From Chloroflexota bacterium (GTDB lineage: Bacteria > Chloroflexota > Anaerolineae > Anaerolineales > UBA4823), in the NCBI GenBank assembly GCA_020349245.1, contig CP070764.1, positions 3,134,952-3,179,391 on the forward strand: 44,440 bases of DNA, read 5' to 3'. A program made the translations under genes and the position numbers. Positions 27,193-35,812 of the stretch are shown here, in pieces. The first letter of the stretch is position 1; every line of letters begins with the position of its first letter. The notes below the pieces were generated by a model. It had not been told where the DNA came from. It did no database searches and saw only the letters and a list, made by a program, of their open reading frames with translations.

Positions 27193-28218
27193 TCAGCTCA
27201 CCTCCTTTTTCCCATTACCATTCGCTCTTACGCGACGCAAGAGGGAGTGGGCCATGCTAAATCGGTAGAATGTGCCTGATGGATCCGCGATTGTATCCAT
27301 AACGGCGTTGATCTTGGCCTCAAGCTCATGCTCTTCTTGTGTCGAGTCACCAACTCCGACAACAGAAGCGATGGCGGATAACATCTTTGCTCCCTGATCC
27401 TCGACACCATCGAGAGGTCCATAACAGCCTCTGCAGCCCATTCCAACCTGTGGACATAGCGCGCCACATCCTGCCCGAGTTGCCGGACCAACACAGATCA
27501 ATCCTTGTTCAAGCAAACATAAGCCTGGTTCAGGCTGAATCTCATATGGTCGGTAGAAATGGGTTATCGACTTGACGTTCTTTTCAAGGTTGCATTCCTC
27601 ACAGACGGCAACGGTACCCGCGCCAATGATCGAACCAGCTGGGGGTAAAGGACCGTCATTGATAAGTGCATTGGCGACTACCTCCAGAACAGCCCAAATC
27701 TGCTCTGGCTCTGGGGGACAACCGGGGAGATAGTAATCGACATCCACTACTTGATCGAGTGATTTTACAGTATTGTAGAAGGATGGCAAAGTTAATAACC
27801 CTTCTGGAACTTCAGTCTCCACTTGTGGGGATATTTGATCGGGATTATCGATGCTCAGATTTTCGAAATAGACCGTATTGAATGTGGCCTCTTTTGTAGT
27901 TAGATTCGATAATGCGGGAATGCTTCCTTCATAAGCACAAGATCCATAGGCAACAAGCACCTTTGATTTCCGGCGGAGTAATTTCGCCATGTCTTCGTTC
28001 TCGGATGTCCGGATGGCGCCGTTGAACAGACATACATCGATATAGGCGTCGGGATAAGCCTCAAGATCGTGATGTTTAAAATCTGCGATGCACGGAAAAA
28101 ACACTAAATCGAAGATTTCATCAACCGTCAGTATCTTATCTCCAATGTTCAAAACGGATATTTCGCATCCTCCGCAGGAAGCAGCCCAGTACATTGCCAG
28201 TTTGGGTTTCTCAGACAT
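27193..28218 (-). CDS. mvhG: [NiFe]-hydrogenase small subunit MvhG
   Basis: A 341-residue Fe-S subunit without a Tat signal, so cytoplasmic. The proximal cluster ligands are in SCGGCEISVLN (C15, C18), GSCAYEG and LPGCPPEPEQIW. A C-terminal half follows with CEECNLEK and CPQVGMGCRGCYGPLDG for the medial and distal clusters. It carries electrons from the NiFe site to MvhD. GGAGGAGG precedes the ATG; only one base separates it from mvhA. Confidence 0.95.
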   Translation of the reverse strand: MSEKPKLAMYWAASCGGCEISVLNIGDKILTVDEIFDLVFFPCIADFKHHDLEAYPDAYIDVCLFNGAIRTSENEDMAKLLRRKSKVLVAYGSCAYEGSIPALSNLTTKEATFNTVYFENLSIDNPDQISPQVETEVPEGLLTLPSFYNTVKSLDQVVDVDYYLPGCPPEPEQIWAVLEVVANALINDGPLPPAGSIIGAGTVAVCEECNLEKNVKSITHFYRPYEIQPEPGLCLLEQGLICVGPATRAGCGALCPQVGMGCRGCYGPLDGVEDQGAKMLSAIASVVGVGDSTQEEHELEAKINAVMDTIADPSGTFYRFSMAHSLLRRVRANGNGKKEVS

Positions 28219-28220
28219 AT

Positions 28221-28703
28221 CTATACCTCCTCCATTGCTGCTTCAACTTTAGCTACCTGGAGAGATTGGTAACCATTTCCGCCAAGTACTAATTGGCGCC
28301 ATTGTAGCGGTCCAAGAGCGCGAATTTGTTCAGTCATACGATCAACTGCGTCTGCCAAGATATTTCCTTCAGATGCAGATGCCCAAACGAGCTGAACTCG
28401 CTCTTCTTCAATCCCCCATTGGTTAAGCATGCGTTTTAGCAGTATGTAGCGGCGCAGTGCTTTGATATTTCCTTCCACATAATGGCACTCACCAGGGTGG
28501 CACCCAGCGATCAAAACCCCATCTGCGCCCTCCAGCAATGCTTTCAGCACAAACTGGGGATCTACTCTTCCGCTGCACATGACCCGGATAGCGCGCATGT
28601 TCGGGGCATATTTTATACGTGAGGTACCTGCGAGATCTGCTGCCCGGTATGAACACCAGTTGCACAAGAAACCAACGATAATGGGTTCGAATTGTTCACT
28701 CAT
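28221..28703 (-). CDS. mvhD: MvhD/HdrA-linking [2Fe-2S] subunit
   Basis: A 160-residue protein of the FlpD/MvhD family. It begins VGFLCNWCSYRAADLAG and has RVMCSGRVDPQFVLKAL and AGCHPGECHYVEGN, whose five cysteines hold the [2Fe-2S] cluster. MvhD links the hydrogenase to HdrA and passes electrons one way or the other at the bifurcating flavin. It lies between hdrA and mvhG with gaps of 2 and 13 bp; GCGGAGGA is the ribosome site. Confidence 0.95.
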   Translation of the reverse strand: MSEQFEPIIVGFLCNWCSYRAADLAGTSRIKYAPNMRAIRVMCSGRVDPQFVLKALLEGADGVLIAGCHPGECHYVEGNIKALRRYILLKRMLNQWGIEEERVQLVWASASEGNILADAVDRMTEQIRALGPLQWRQLVLGGNGYQSLQVAKVEAAMEEV

Positions 28704-28716
28704 TTTATCCTCCGCT

Positions 28717-30714
28717 TCACACTGGTACAGCCTGTCGTTCTATCACATCCCAAAGAAGTCCTTCAATCTCTGACAGTACTTGATCGTTCGTGAAGTGTGC
28801 GCCGTTTATGGCAGAACTTGGACATGCAGCCACACATGTTCCACATCCTTGACAGAGAGCAGTGATGACCTCCGACACATTTTGATCTTCATGGAAGACG
28901 ATGGCATTATATGGACAGAGATCGTTACAAATCCGGCAGCCAGAACAGGTTTCAGAGTTGATGCTCGCCCTAACGGGTTCCATCAATACTGTCCTTTGGT
29001 TGATCAAACCTGCAACCCTTGCGGCAGCAGCTGCTCCTTGGGCAACCGAATCCGGAATATCTTTAGGTCCTTGGCAAGCGCCGGCAATAAAGACTCCCTC
29101 TGTCATCGTGGCAACAGGGTCGAGTTTCGGGTGTCGTTCTATGAAGAAACCATTGAAATCGCAACCCATCCCAAATAGCAGGGATACCGTTTGTGAATCA
29201 TGGCGGGCTTCCATTCCAGCCGATAGGATCACCATATCAACAGGTACCCGTCGTTGTTTTCCAATTAACGTGTCTTCGGCTTGGACTATCAACTTACCTT
29301 CTTCGCCAGGAAAACGAGCTGCTTCGGAAATATCTGCTACCCTGCCTCGGATGAAGTGAGTACCTTCCTCCAGCAGCCGGTTATAAAATTCCTCATAACC
29401 CTTCCCTGGTGTCCGGATATCTATGTAAAAGTTGTAAACTTCAGCCTCGGGAACCCGCTCGTGGACCAGGTGAGCAAACTTCAGCGAATACATGCAGCAA
29501 ACTTTAGAGCAGTATTCATGGTAGTTATTATCCCGTGAGCCGACGCAATGGACGATGGCTATACTTTTGGGCACAGTCTCGCCATCCCGCAGTACGATTT
29601 TTCCGCCGGTGGGCCCTGATGCATTGACCATCCTTTCAAATTCAAGGCTGGTGAATACATTTGCTAGGCGTCCGTAGCCGTATTGGGGGATACGCTCCGA
29701 ATCGAACAGGTCATAGCCAGTGGCGAGGATCACGTTACCGACTGGGAATTCGATCAGCTCATCCTGCTGTTCAAAATCGATTGCTCCGGTAGGACACAGG
29801 ATCTGGCAGGCTTTGCACTTTCCCCGCTCAAAATATGTGCAATTTTGCGGATCGAGGACCGGGTATTTGGGTATCGCCTGGGGAAACGGCCTGTAGATAG
29901 CTTTCCGTTGGGCTAATCCCGCTTCGAAGACCTCATCGATCACTTTGCGGGGACACTTTTCCTCGCATATACCGCAACCTGTACAAAGCTCCTCGATTAC
30001 ATAACGGGCTTTTTTGCGAACGGTGACATTGAAATTGCCGATATAACCAGAGATATCTTCTACTTCACTCCAACTATAAAGCGTGATGTTTGGATGCTGG
30101 TCTACATCCACCATTTTAGGCGTTAAGATGCAGGCAGAGCAGTCGAGAGTAGGGAATGTTTTATCCAGCTGAGCCATATGCCCGCCGATGGAAGGTTCAC
30201 GTTCAACCAGAACAACCGGGTTCCCCGCATTAGCAAGTTCAAGGGCAGCTGATATCCCTGCAATGCCCCCACCCACTATCAGGGTAGTGGGATTGATATC
30301 GACAGGGATTGGTTCGAGCGGTTGATGGTGAATGACTCTTTCGACAGCCCCTTTAACCAAAGCTTTAGCTTTTTGTGTGGCAGCCTCTTTGTCCGAGGTT
30401 GCCCAGGAGTTGTGCTCTCGAATGTTTGCCATCTCGAACAGATACGGATTCAGCCCGCCTTTCTCGGTAGCTCCGCGAAATGTTTTTTCGTGCATATGCG
30501 GGGAGCAAGCCGCGACAACGATGCGAGTCAGTCCATGTTCTTTAATATCTTCTTCGATTAACTCCTGGCCAAGGCTTGAGCACATGAATTTGTAATCGCG
30601 AGAGCAGACGACATTAGGTTGTTCTCCTGCCCATCTGGCGACCTCTTCCACATCCACAACCCCAGCGATGTTTGTACCGCAGTGACATACGTACACACCA
30701 ACTTTTTCACTCAT
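28717..30714 (-). CDS. hdrA: Heterodisulfide-reductase-type bifurcating flavoprotein HdrA
   Basis: A 665-residue HdrA. The N-terminal domain has VCHCGTN and SPHMHEKTFR; the FAD site is GGGIAGISAALEL (148-160); the HdrA-specific segment is PTLDCSACILTPKM. Two ferredoxin modules follow in the middle (CTGCGICEEKCP; CKACQILCPTGAI) and two at the C-terminus (CSGCRICNDLCP; CQGCGTCVAACP). In methanogens HdrA splits electron pairs from H2 between ferredoxin and the HdrBC side. AAAGGAG precedes ATG. Size and module order match methanogen-type HdrA, without an added NADH module. Confidence 0.96.
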   Translation of the reverse strand: MSEKVGVYVCHCGTNIAGVVDVEEVARWAGEQPNVVCSRDYKFMCSSLGQELIEEDIKEHGLTRIVVAACSPHMHEKTFRGATEKGGLNPYLFEMANIREHNSWATSDKEAATQKAKALVKGAVERVIHHQPLEPIPVDINPTTLIVGGGIAGISAALELANAGNPVVLVEREPSIGGHMAQLDKTFPTLDCSACILTPKMVDVDQHPNITLYSWSEVEDISGYIGNFNVTVRKKARYVIEELCTGCGICEEKCPRKVIDEVFEAGLAQRKAIYRPFPQAIPKYPVLDPQNCTYFERGKCKACQILCPTGAIDFEQQDELIEFPVGNVILATGYDLFDSERIPQYGYGRLANVFTSLEFERMVNASGPTGGKIVLRDGETVPKSIAIVHCVGSRDNNYHEYCSKVCCMYSLKFAHLVHERVPEAEVYNFYIDIRTPGKGYEEFYNRLLEEGTHFIRGRVADISEAARFPGEEGKLIVQAEDTLIGKQRRVPVDMVILSAGMEARHDSQTVSLLFGMGCDFNGFFIERHPKLDPVATMTEGVFIAGACQGPKDIPDSVAQGAAAAARVAGLINQRTVLMEPVRASINSETCSGCRICNDLCPYNAIVFHEDQNVSEVITALCQGCGTCVAACPSSAINGAHFTNDQVLSEIEGLLWDVIERQAVPV

Positions 30715-30773
30715 CGGCTCTACTCCTTTGATACCGTGGAGACTGATACATATGAATTGCCTCTCTAGAGAAC

Positions 30774-31661
30774 TTAATCTATATGAATTTTTTCTTTTGC
30801 ATAGGCTACTATCTTGTCAGTTGAGATAAATTCAGTGCCAATTCCCAATTTTTTCTTTGGTACGCCTAATGCCAATCCAGTCAACTGTGTGAAGAACATG
30901 ATTGGAATGGAGTAATTTGTTCCAAATTCTTGGTTGACTTGCATCTGGTAGCATTCTAAATTCGTCTGGCACATTGGACAGGATGTCGCTATCACATCCG
31001 CTTCGCTATTCACAGCGCTCTGCAACAAGTCATGGACCAATGAAAGCGCAGCTTCACGGCAGGTGATGATCAATGATCCACCGCAGCAGCGGAGTCTATA
31101 TGCATAGTCAACTGGCTCAGCACCAATGGCACCGATTAAGTCTTCGAAGAAACGTGGATTTTCTACGTCTTCATGGTCTTTGCGCGGTCTTACGAGCTGA
31201 CATCCATAATATGGGGCTACGCGTAAACCTTCCAATGGATGGGTGGTTTTGTTCTGAATTTGATCAAATCCTACATCATCAACAAACACTTCCATCAAGT
31301 GCTTGACATCGATCTCGCCCGAAAAGTGTAAATTGTCCTGTTGTAGAGCATAATTGATATGATCGGCGAGATCTTGATCTTCTTTAAGGTAGGTATTGGT
31401 GAAGTAGGTATTTTTATAACAAGCACTGCATGGAGCAACCAAATCATGCCCGGTCTTCTCAGCGATCGCCAGGTTTCTGGCAACCAATGTGTAAGCAAGA
31501 ATTTCATCGACATGGAAATAAGTTGTCGCTCCACAGCAGTTCCAGTCATCAATTTCCTGAAGATCCACGCCTAGGACCTTCGTACTCTGGATTGCAGATT
31601 GATGGTAACTCAATGACATCTTCTCCAGGGAGCAACCAGGGAAATAGGAAAAGGTGCTCAT
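30774..31661 (-). CDS. hdrB: Heterodisulfide-reductase-type subunit HdrB
   Basis: A 295-residue protein with two full CCG domains: SYFPGCSLE, DDWNCCGATTYF, APCSACYKN; and YYGCQLVRP, YRLRCCGGSL, TSCPMCQTNLE. In methanogen HdrB these bind two noncubane [4Fe-4S] clusters that reduce a disulfide. All cysteines are present, so disulfide- or thiol-type chemistry is likely, but the bacterial substrate is unknown since CoM-S-S-CoB is not expected. Its ATG overlaps the hdrC stop (TAATG), with GGGAGG in the end of hdrC. Confidence 0.95.
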   Translation of the reverse strand: MSTFSYFPGCSLEKMSLSYHQSAIQSTKVLGVDLQEIDDWNCCGATTYFHVDEILAYTLVARNLAIAEKTGHDLVAPCSACYKNTYFTNTYLKEDQDLADHINYALQQDNLHFSGEIDVKHLMEVFVDDVGFDQIQNKTTHPLEGLRVAPYYGCQLVRPRKDHEDVENPRFFEDLIGAIGAEPVDYAYRLRCCGGSLIITCREAALSLVHDLLQSAVNSEADVIATSCPMCQTNLECYQMQVNQEFGTNYSIPIMFFTQLTGLALGVPKKKLGIGTEFISTDKIVAYAKEKIHID

Positions 31662-32221
31662 TATGAACCTCCCATGGGGATGATTCGGTTCGCTACTTTT
31701 TTGAAATTCTCCAATCTTTTTATTCTCGGTGGGAGGACTGGCAACCTGCCTTTCAGCATCAGGTTAGTCGCGGTTTGGGCTTCGTTAAGAAATTCCCGGA
31801 CGCCATAGCTGAAAATATACGAGGGTGCCAGCACCGGTTCGTAAGATCTGCCAATTCTTAGGATTAATTTGACAAATGTCTCTGAGAATATTGGACCAAC
31901 TGCATCTTCGGAATATGTATGCTTCCAAATTGAATATCGTTTGAGACCATACATCAAACCTGCAATGTCGATTTCACTTGGACACCGGACTGTGCAATGG
32001 AAGCAGGAGGCGCATAGCCAATAGGTATTACTTTCGAGTACCTCCTCCTTCATATTGGCATTGATCATCCCAATCAGGCGTCTAGGCGTGTGGTCCATGA
32101 ACTCTGCTACAGGGCAAGTGCCAGAGCAAGTCCCGCATTGGATGCACGTTTTCAATGGGTTTCCATGAGAAGCATGCAAAAGATTGGATACTTCTTCACT
32201 AAAAGAAGGTCTCGTAGCCAT
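31661..32221 (-). CDS. hdrC: Heterodisulfide-reductase-type subunit HdrC
   Basis: A 186-residue soluble protein with two [4Fe-4S] sites: CIQCGTCSGTCPVAEF (about 26-41) and CASCFHCTVRCPSEIDI (about 70-86). It conducts electrons from HdrA to HdrB. The order hdrC-hdrB-hdrA-mvhD-mvhG-mvhA gives a complete MvhADG-HdrABC set. A weak ribosome site (AGGAT) precedes ATG 32221; it follows the receiver gene by 10 bp. Confidence 0.95.
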   Translation of the reverse strand: MATRPSFSEEVSNLLHASHGNPLKTCIQCGTCSGTCPVAEFMDHTPRRLIGMINANMKEEVLESNTYWLCASCFHCTVRCPSEIDIAGLMYGLKRYSIWKHTYSEDAVGPIFSETFVKLILRIGRSYEPVLAPSYIFSYGVREFLNEAQTATNLMLKGRLPVLPPRIKRLENFKKVANRIIPMGGS

Positions 32222-32231
32222 AGAATTTATC

Positions 32232-32660
32232 CTATTTTGTTTCTGATAGGGTTTTTCGCTCTTCAGCCATCTTAAGGAGAGTGCTCACTTTTTCCAAAAG
32301 GAGATCTGGTTCAACTGGTTTTTCAATCAGCTCGTCTATAGGTACAAAACTTGGATGTACTGGCTGGCCAGGGAAGAGAAATGCAATTTGTTCACGCATA
32401 CCAGTGATGATCAGGATTGGTGTTTCACGAAGTTTCTCGTCATCGCTGATTTTACGGGCGATCATGATCCCCTCTGCACCACGGCCCATCAAGACATCAA
32501 GCAATAAAAGATCGTATACACCAGTCTTCAAGGCAGCAAATCCTTCATCTGGATTGTATTTTGCATCAATTTCATAGTCTGCCTTCTCAAGGATTGAAAC
32601 TACAACCTCGACGAAGTCGGGATCGTCATCAATAATTAGCAATCTTTTTTTAGTGCTCAT
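32232..32660 (-). CDS. Single-domain response regulator
   Basis: A 142-residue CheY-type receiver: acidic pocket LLIIDDDPDF, phospho-acceptor Asp in LLLLDVLMGRG, and the conserved lysine in DELIEKPVEPDL. No output domain. AAGGAGG precedes ATG. It lies between the receiver-kinase hybrid and hdrC, so the likely role is relaying a signal within this operon. Confidence 0.93.
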   Translation of the reverse strand: MSTKKRLLIIDDDPDFVEVVVSILEKADYEIDAKYNPDEGFAALKTGVYDLLLLDVLMGRGAEGIMIARKISDDEKLRETPILIITGMREQIAFLFPGQPVHPSFVPIDELIEKPVEPDLLLEKVSTLLKMAEERKTLSETK

Positions 32661-32670
32661 CTGAGCCTCC

Positions 32671-33816
32671 TTAAATATTGTTAACGGGTTCCTTCTTGAT
32701 CGGAGTAACTTCTACGGGTTTATTTTTATAAATGGGTAGAAGGATTTTGAATTTGCTGCCCTTACCGAGCTCGCTCTCGGCGATAATTGTTCCATCGTGG
32801 GCCTCGATTATTCTCCTTGTAAGGGCGAGGCCCACACCGCTCCCTTTTTCAGGTTGTTGATCTGATGAAACCGTAAAAAAGTCCTCGAATATAAAGGGGA
32901 GGTCTTCTTTTGCTATACCTATCCCTTGGTCAATTACAGAAATAAAAACCTGGTCATCCTGGTTTTCAACAGTAATTTGAATAATGCTCCCAGTAGGCGA
33001 GTATTTCACGGAATTCCCAGCGATATTAACCACGGCTTCCACCAGCGTTCCTTCATCGCCGAGAACTGGGTGGATATCATCATCTACGCGTGAATTAATC
33101 GAGATATCTTTTCGGACGGCATGGGGTTCGACACTCTCAATTGCTTTGGAAATCACCACTTTTATATCCGTAGGTTGGAAGTTCTCTCTGATGTTTTCTA
33201 TATTCACGCTGATCGCGCGCAGCCAGGTGTGGATCAGTTTCATCAATTCGTCAATGCGAGTCTGGATCCGTTCAAACCTGCGCATCTGATCTTCCGTCAT
33301 TTGGGGTGAAAGCTCACTGGAGAGGCTGTAAAGATATTGTTGTACAGCAGCCAGTGGTGATTTCAACTCATGGGAGACGATCGCAGCAAAATGCTCCCGG
33401 AGCATTTCTTTTTCTCTACGCAAGGCTAGCGTCTCTAAAACCAATTTCCTTTTCTCCAATCCGCGCTGTGTGATTAATCGCAATTCATCCGGAGTAAAAG
33501 GTTTCGGCAGAAAATCGAACGCCCCAAGCTGCATGGCTTCAACCGCTGAATTGATGGTAGCAAAACCTGTGATCACAATTGTCACGATAGCAGGGTCAAT
33601 TTCCTGAATTTTCTCCAGGACTTCGAATCCAGATATCCCTGGCATCTTCAGATCGACAAAGGCCAGGTCGGGATGGAAATCCTCTACCATTTCCAATCCG
33701 AGAGTGCCATTCTGTGCAGTGCGAATCTCAAAATTACCCCGGGCGAGAATCTGCAGGCAGGAGTCAATCACGATTTCTTCGTCATCAATTATTAATATTC
33801 TCGATAACGTTTCCAT
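32671..33816 (-). CDS. Hybrid protein: N-terminal receiver plus histidine kinase
   Basis: A 381-residue protein from ATG 33816 (GAGG upstream; overlaps the preceding kinase gene by 32 bp). Residues about 6-118 are a receiver (ILIIDDEEIV, LAFVDLKMPGISG, LPKPFTPDEL). Then comes a HisKA domain with the phospho-His in FAAIVSHELKSPLAAVQQ, and a HATPase with NIAGNSVKYS, DQGIGIAKEDLP and GSGVGLALT. No membrane helix and no DNA-binding domain. The receiver may control the attached kinase in response to the membrane sensor encoded just upstream. Confidence 0.93.
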   Translation of the reverse strand: METLSRILIIDDEEIVIDSCLQILARGNFEIRTAQNGTLGLEMVEDFHPDLAFVDLKMPGISGFEVLEKIQEIDPAIVTIVITGFATINSAVEAMQLGAFDFLPKPFTPDELRLITQRGLEKRKLVLETLALRREKEMLREHFAAIVSHELKSPLAAVQQYLYSLSSELSPQMTEDQMRRFERIQTRIDELMKLIHTWLRAISVNIENIRENFQPTDIKVVISKAIESVEPHAVRKDISINSRVDDDIHPVLGDEGTLVEAVVNIAGNSVKYSPTGSIIQITVENQDDQVFISVIDQGIGIAKEDLPFIFEDFFTVSSDQQPEKGSGVGLALTRRIIEAHDGTIIAESELGKGSKFKILLPIYKNKPVEVTPIKKEPVNNI

Positions 33817-35788
33817 TATCTGGTACCTCATCCAAGACTTTTTCGGGAAGCCTGACAATAAAAGTAGTGCCTTTACCCAATTCGCTTTCAACCGATATCG
33901 AACCGTTGTGTGCTTTTACAACACCATAGCTGATGGCTAATCCCAATCCGGTGCCGTGACCAACATCCTTGGTGGTGAAAAAGGGATCAAAAATCTTGTC
34001 TATATTTTCTTCACCGATTCCCGGACCGGTATCCTTGAATTCCAGAACAACCGCATCTTTCTCGATATTGCTACGCGTAGTTATTATGAGTTCACCTTCA
34101 CCTTCCATCGCTTCGGCCGCATTGATGATGATGTTCATGATCACCCGTTCGATCTGAGATGGATCAATAACTATCATCGGTAAATCTTCTTGAAAATTCT
34201 TAATGATCTCGATATTATGAAAGAGCGCCTGATTCTCAACAAACGAGATACATTGTTCCACTACTGTATTAATGTTTGAGAAGACTTTATCCGGTTTTCT
34301 TTGTCGAGAGAAATCGAGTAACCCGCGGATAATGTCTCTGCAGCGGGTCGCTTGGCCAACAATTTTTTCAATTGAACTTTTATTGGGATCATCACTCCCA
34401 GAATTTTCTAGAATGAGATGGGAGTAAGTAACGATGCCGGTCAGTGGGTTATTTAGCTCATGGGCAACATTTGCGGATAATTGACCGATCAAGGCCAACT
34501 TCTCACTTTCCATGATTTTTTGTGTTGCGAATTCCCGCAGCTGTTTATCTCGCTTCTGTAAGGCTTCAGCCATCGCGTTGAAGGAATCGGCAAGCTCTTC
34601 CAGCTCGTCATTCGTTGATATTTCAACTTTTGCATTCAGATTACCGCTGGCAACCGCCTTGGACGCATTGACAAGTTCGAATATCGGCACCAGCATTCTC
34701 TGGGCAAAGAAGTAAGATACAACAAGCGAAACCAATGCGCCTGCAATAGTTATTGCTAGGAAAGTGAGAATCATCCCCCGCTGGATATCGGTATATTTCT
34801 CTTCGAGAATGCCTACATACAAAATGCCAATGATGTTGTTTGCTAAATCCCGGATTGGTTCATAAGCTGTGATATACCAATCGTTTACGACGTAAGCCCT
34901 ACCAATCCAGGGTTCTCCATTGATAACGACCTGGTTGTATACCTCCTCCGTAACCCTGGTCCCCAGTGCTCGAGAACCATCTTCATTGGTGACATTTGTG
35001 GAAATCCTGACATCGTCTTGAAAGATTGTCACAGTTCCAATATCTTTCCCCTTGTAATGGATCCCTTCATAAACGGTTTCCTTGACTTTGTCAACGATGT
35101 CAAAATTGCGGTTGAGAAGGGTGCCGCCATACAGAACGCCAAGTATATTATTTTGCTGATCAAAAACAGGATATGCGGCTTTAAGCATCATTCCATCTGC
35201 TTCCTCAGTTTCTTCTCTTTCCCGGGCGAGTGGTGTTTCGATGAAGGTGAAGTGAGCGTTTTGAGCTAGAAAGGGGGATTCTCGTTGAAGCTCTTTACCC
35301 GGAACAATGACCGTGGATGCAACTGATTCCTTGCTTTCCAAAACTGATTTAATGATGATATCCCCGCTCAAATCGTCTCCGGTGTTATCCCCATAACGGG
35401 TACGAAGAATAACTATTCCTTTCTCATCTGTCAGTTCTAAGATGTCTATATCTTCTCTTTTTCTGACTTCCCATAATTCATCATACGCGTCCTGCAGCTC
35501 ACCGGAAACGATGGCTTCTTTTAAGAAGAAGCGATCTGCAGTAAGGCGAACCGTAGTATCAATGCGTTCGAGCTCACCAAGGTATAGTTCCCGGGCAGCA
35601 TTCAAATCGTGGCGAACTTTGTCCTGCGCTTCAGCAAGGATTCGGTTACTGATTAATTGAATGCCAACTACCATGTAAACAATACTGATAAATGCAACAA
35701 TGATTAAAAAGCTAAGTAATAGCTTCGTGGCAATCGGCAGTCGTACAACTTTATTTTCAGTTTGATAATCAGTTAAGTTCACTGACAT
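33785..35788 (-). CDS. Membrane sensor histidine kinase with Cache domain
   Basis: A 667-residue kinase. Membrane helix 1 is about 21-45, followed by an extracytoplasmic Cache sensor of about 270 residues (NEDGSRALGTRVTEEVYNQV; VINGEPWIGRAYVVNDWYI; YEPIRDLANNIIGILYVGI), helix 2 near 330-355, HAMP, and HisKA with the phospho-His in LSANVAHELNNPLTGIVTY. The HATPase has NIIINAAEAM, DTGPGIGEENI and GTGLGLAIS. The domain resembles single-Cache sensors that bind small organic ligands. The kinase ends in the start of the hybrid gene and follows the membrane HdrD-like gene by 24 bp. Confidence 0.93.
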   Translation of the reverse strand: MSVNLTDYQTENKVVRLPIATKLLLSFLIIVAFISIVYMVVGIQLISNRILAEAQDKVRHDLNAARELYLGELERIDTTVRLTADRFFLKEAIVSGELQDAYDELWEVRKREDIDILELTDEKGIVILRTRYGDNTGDDLSGDIIIKSVLESKESVASTVIVPGKELQRESPFLAQNAHFTFIETPLAREREETEEADGMMLKAAYPVFDQQNNILGVLYGGTLLNRNFDIVDKVKETVYEGIHYKGKDIGTVTIFQDDVRISTNVTNEDGSRALGTRVTEEVYNQVVINGEPWIGRAYVVNDWYITAYEPIRDLANNIIGILYVGILEEKYTDIQRGMILTFLAITIAGALVSLVVSYFFAQRMLVPIFELVNASKAVASGNLNAKVEISTNDELEELADSFNAMAEALQKRDKQLREFATQKIMESEKLALIGQLSANVAHELNNPLTGIVTYSHLILENSGSDDPNKSSIEKIVGQATRCRDIIRGLLDFSRQRKPDKVFSNINTVVEQCISFVENQALFHNIEIIKNFQEDLPMIVIDPSQIERVIMNIIINAAEAMEGEGELIITTRSNIEKDAVVLEFKDTGPGIGEENIDKIFDPFFTTKDVGHGTGLGLAISYGVVKAHNGSISVESELGKGTTFIVRLPEKVLDEVPDNGNVIENINN

Positions 35789-35812
35789 ACAATGCTCGTT
35801 TACTCAACAAAA

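Noticed and set aside
28780..29359. Overlapping plus-strand open frames
   Set aside because: Antisense to the conserved Fe-S region of hdrA; composition follows codon structure of the real gene.
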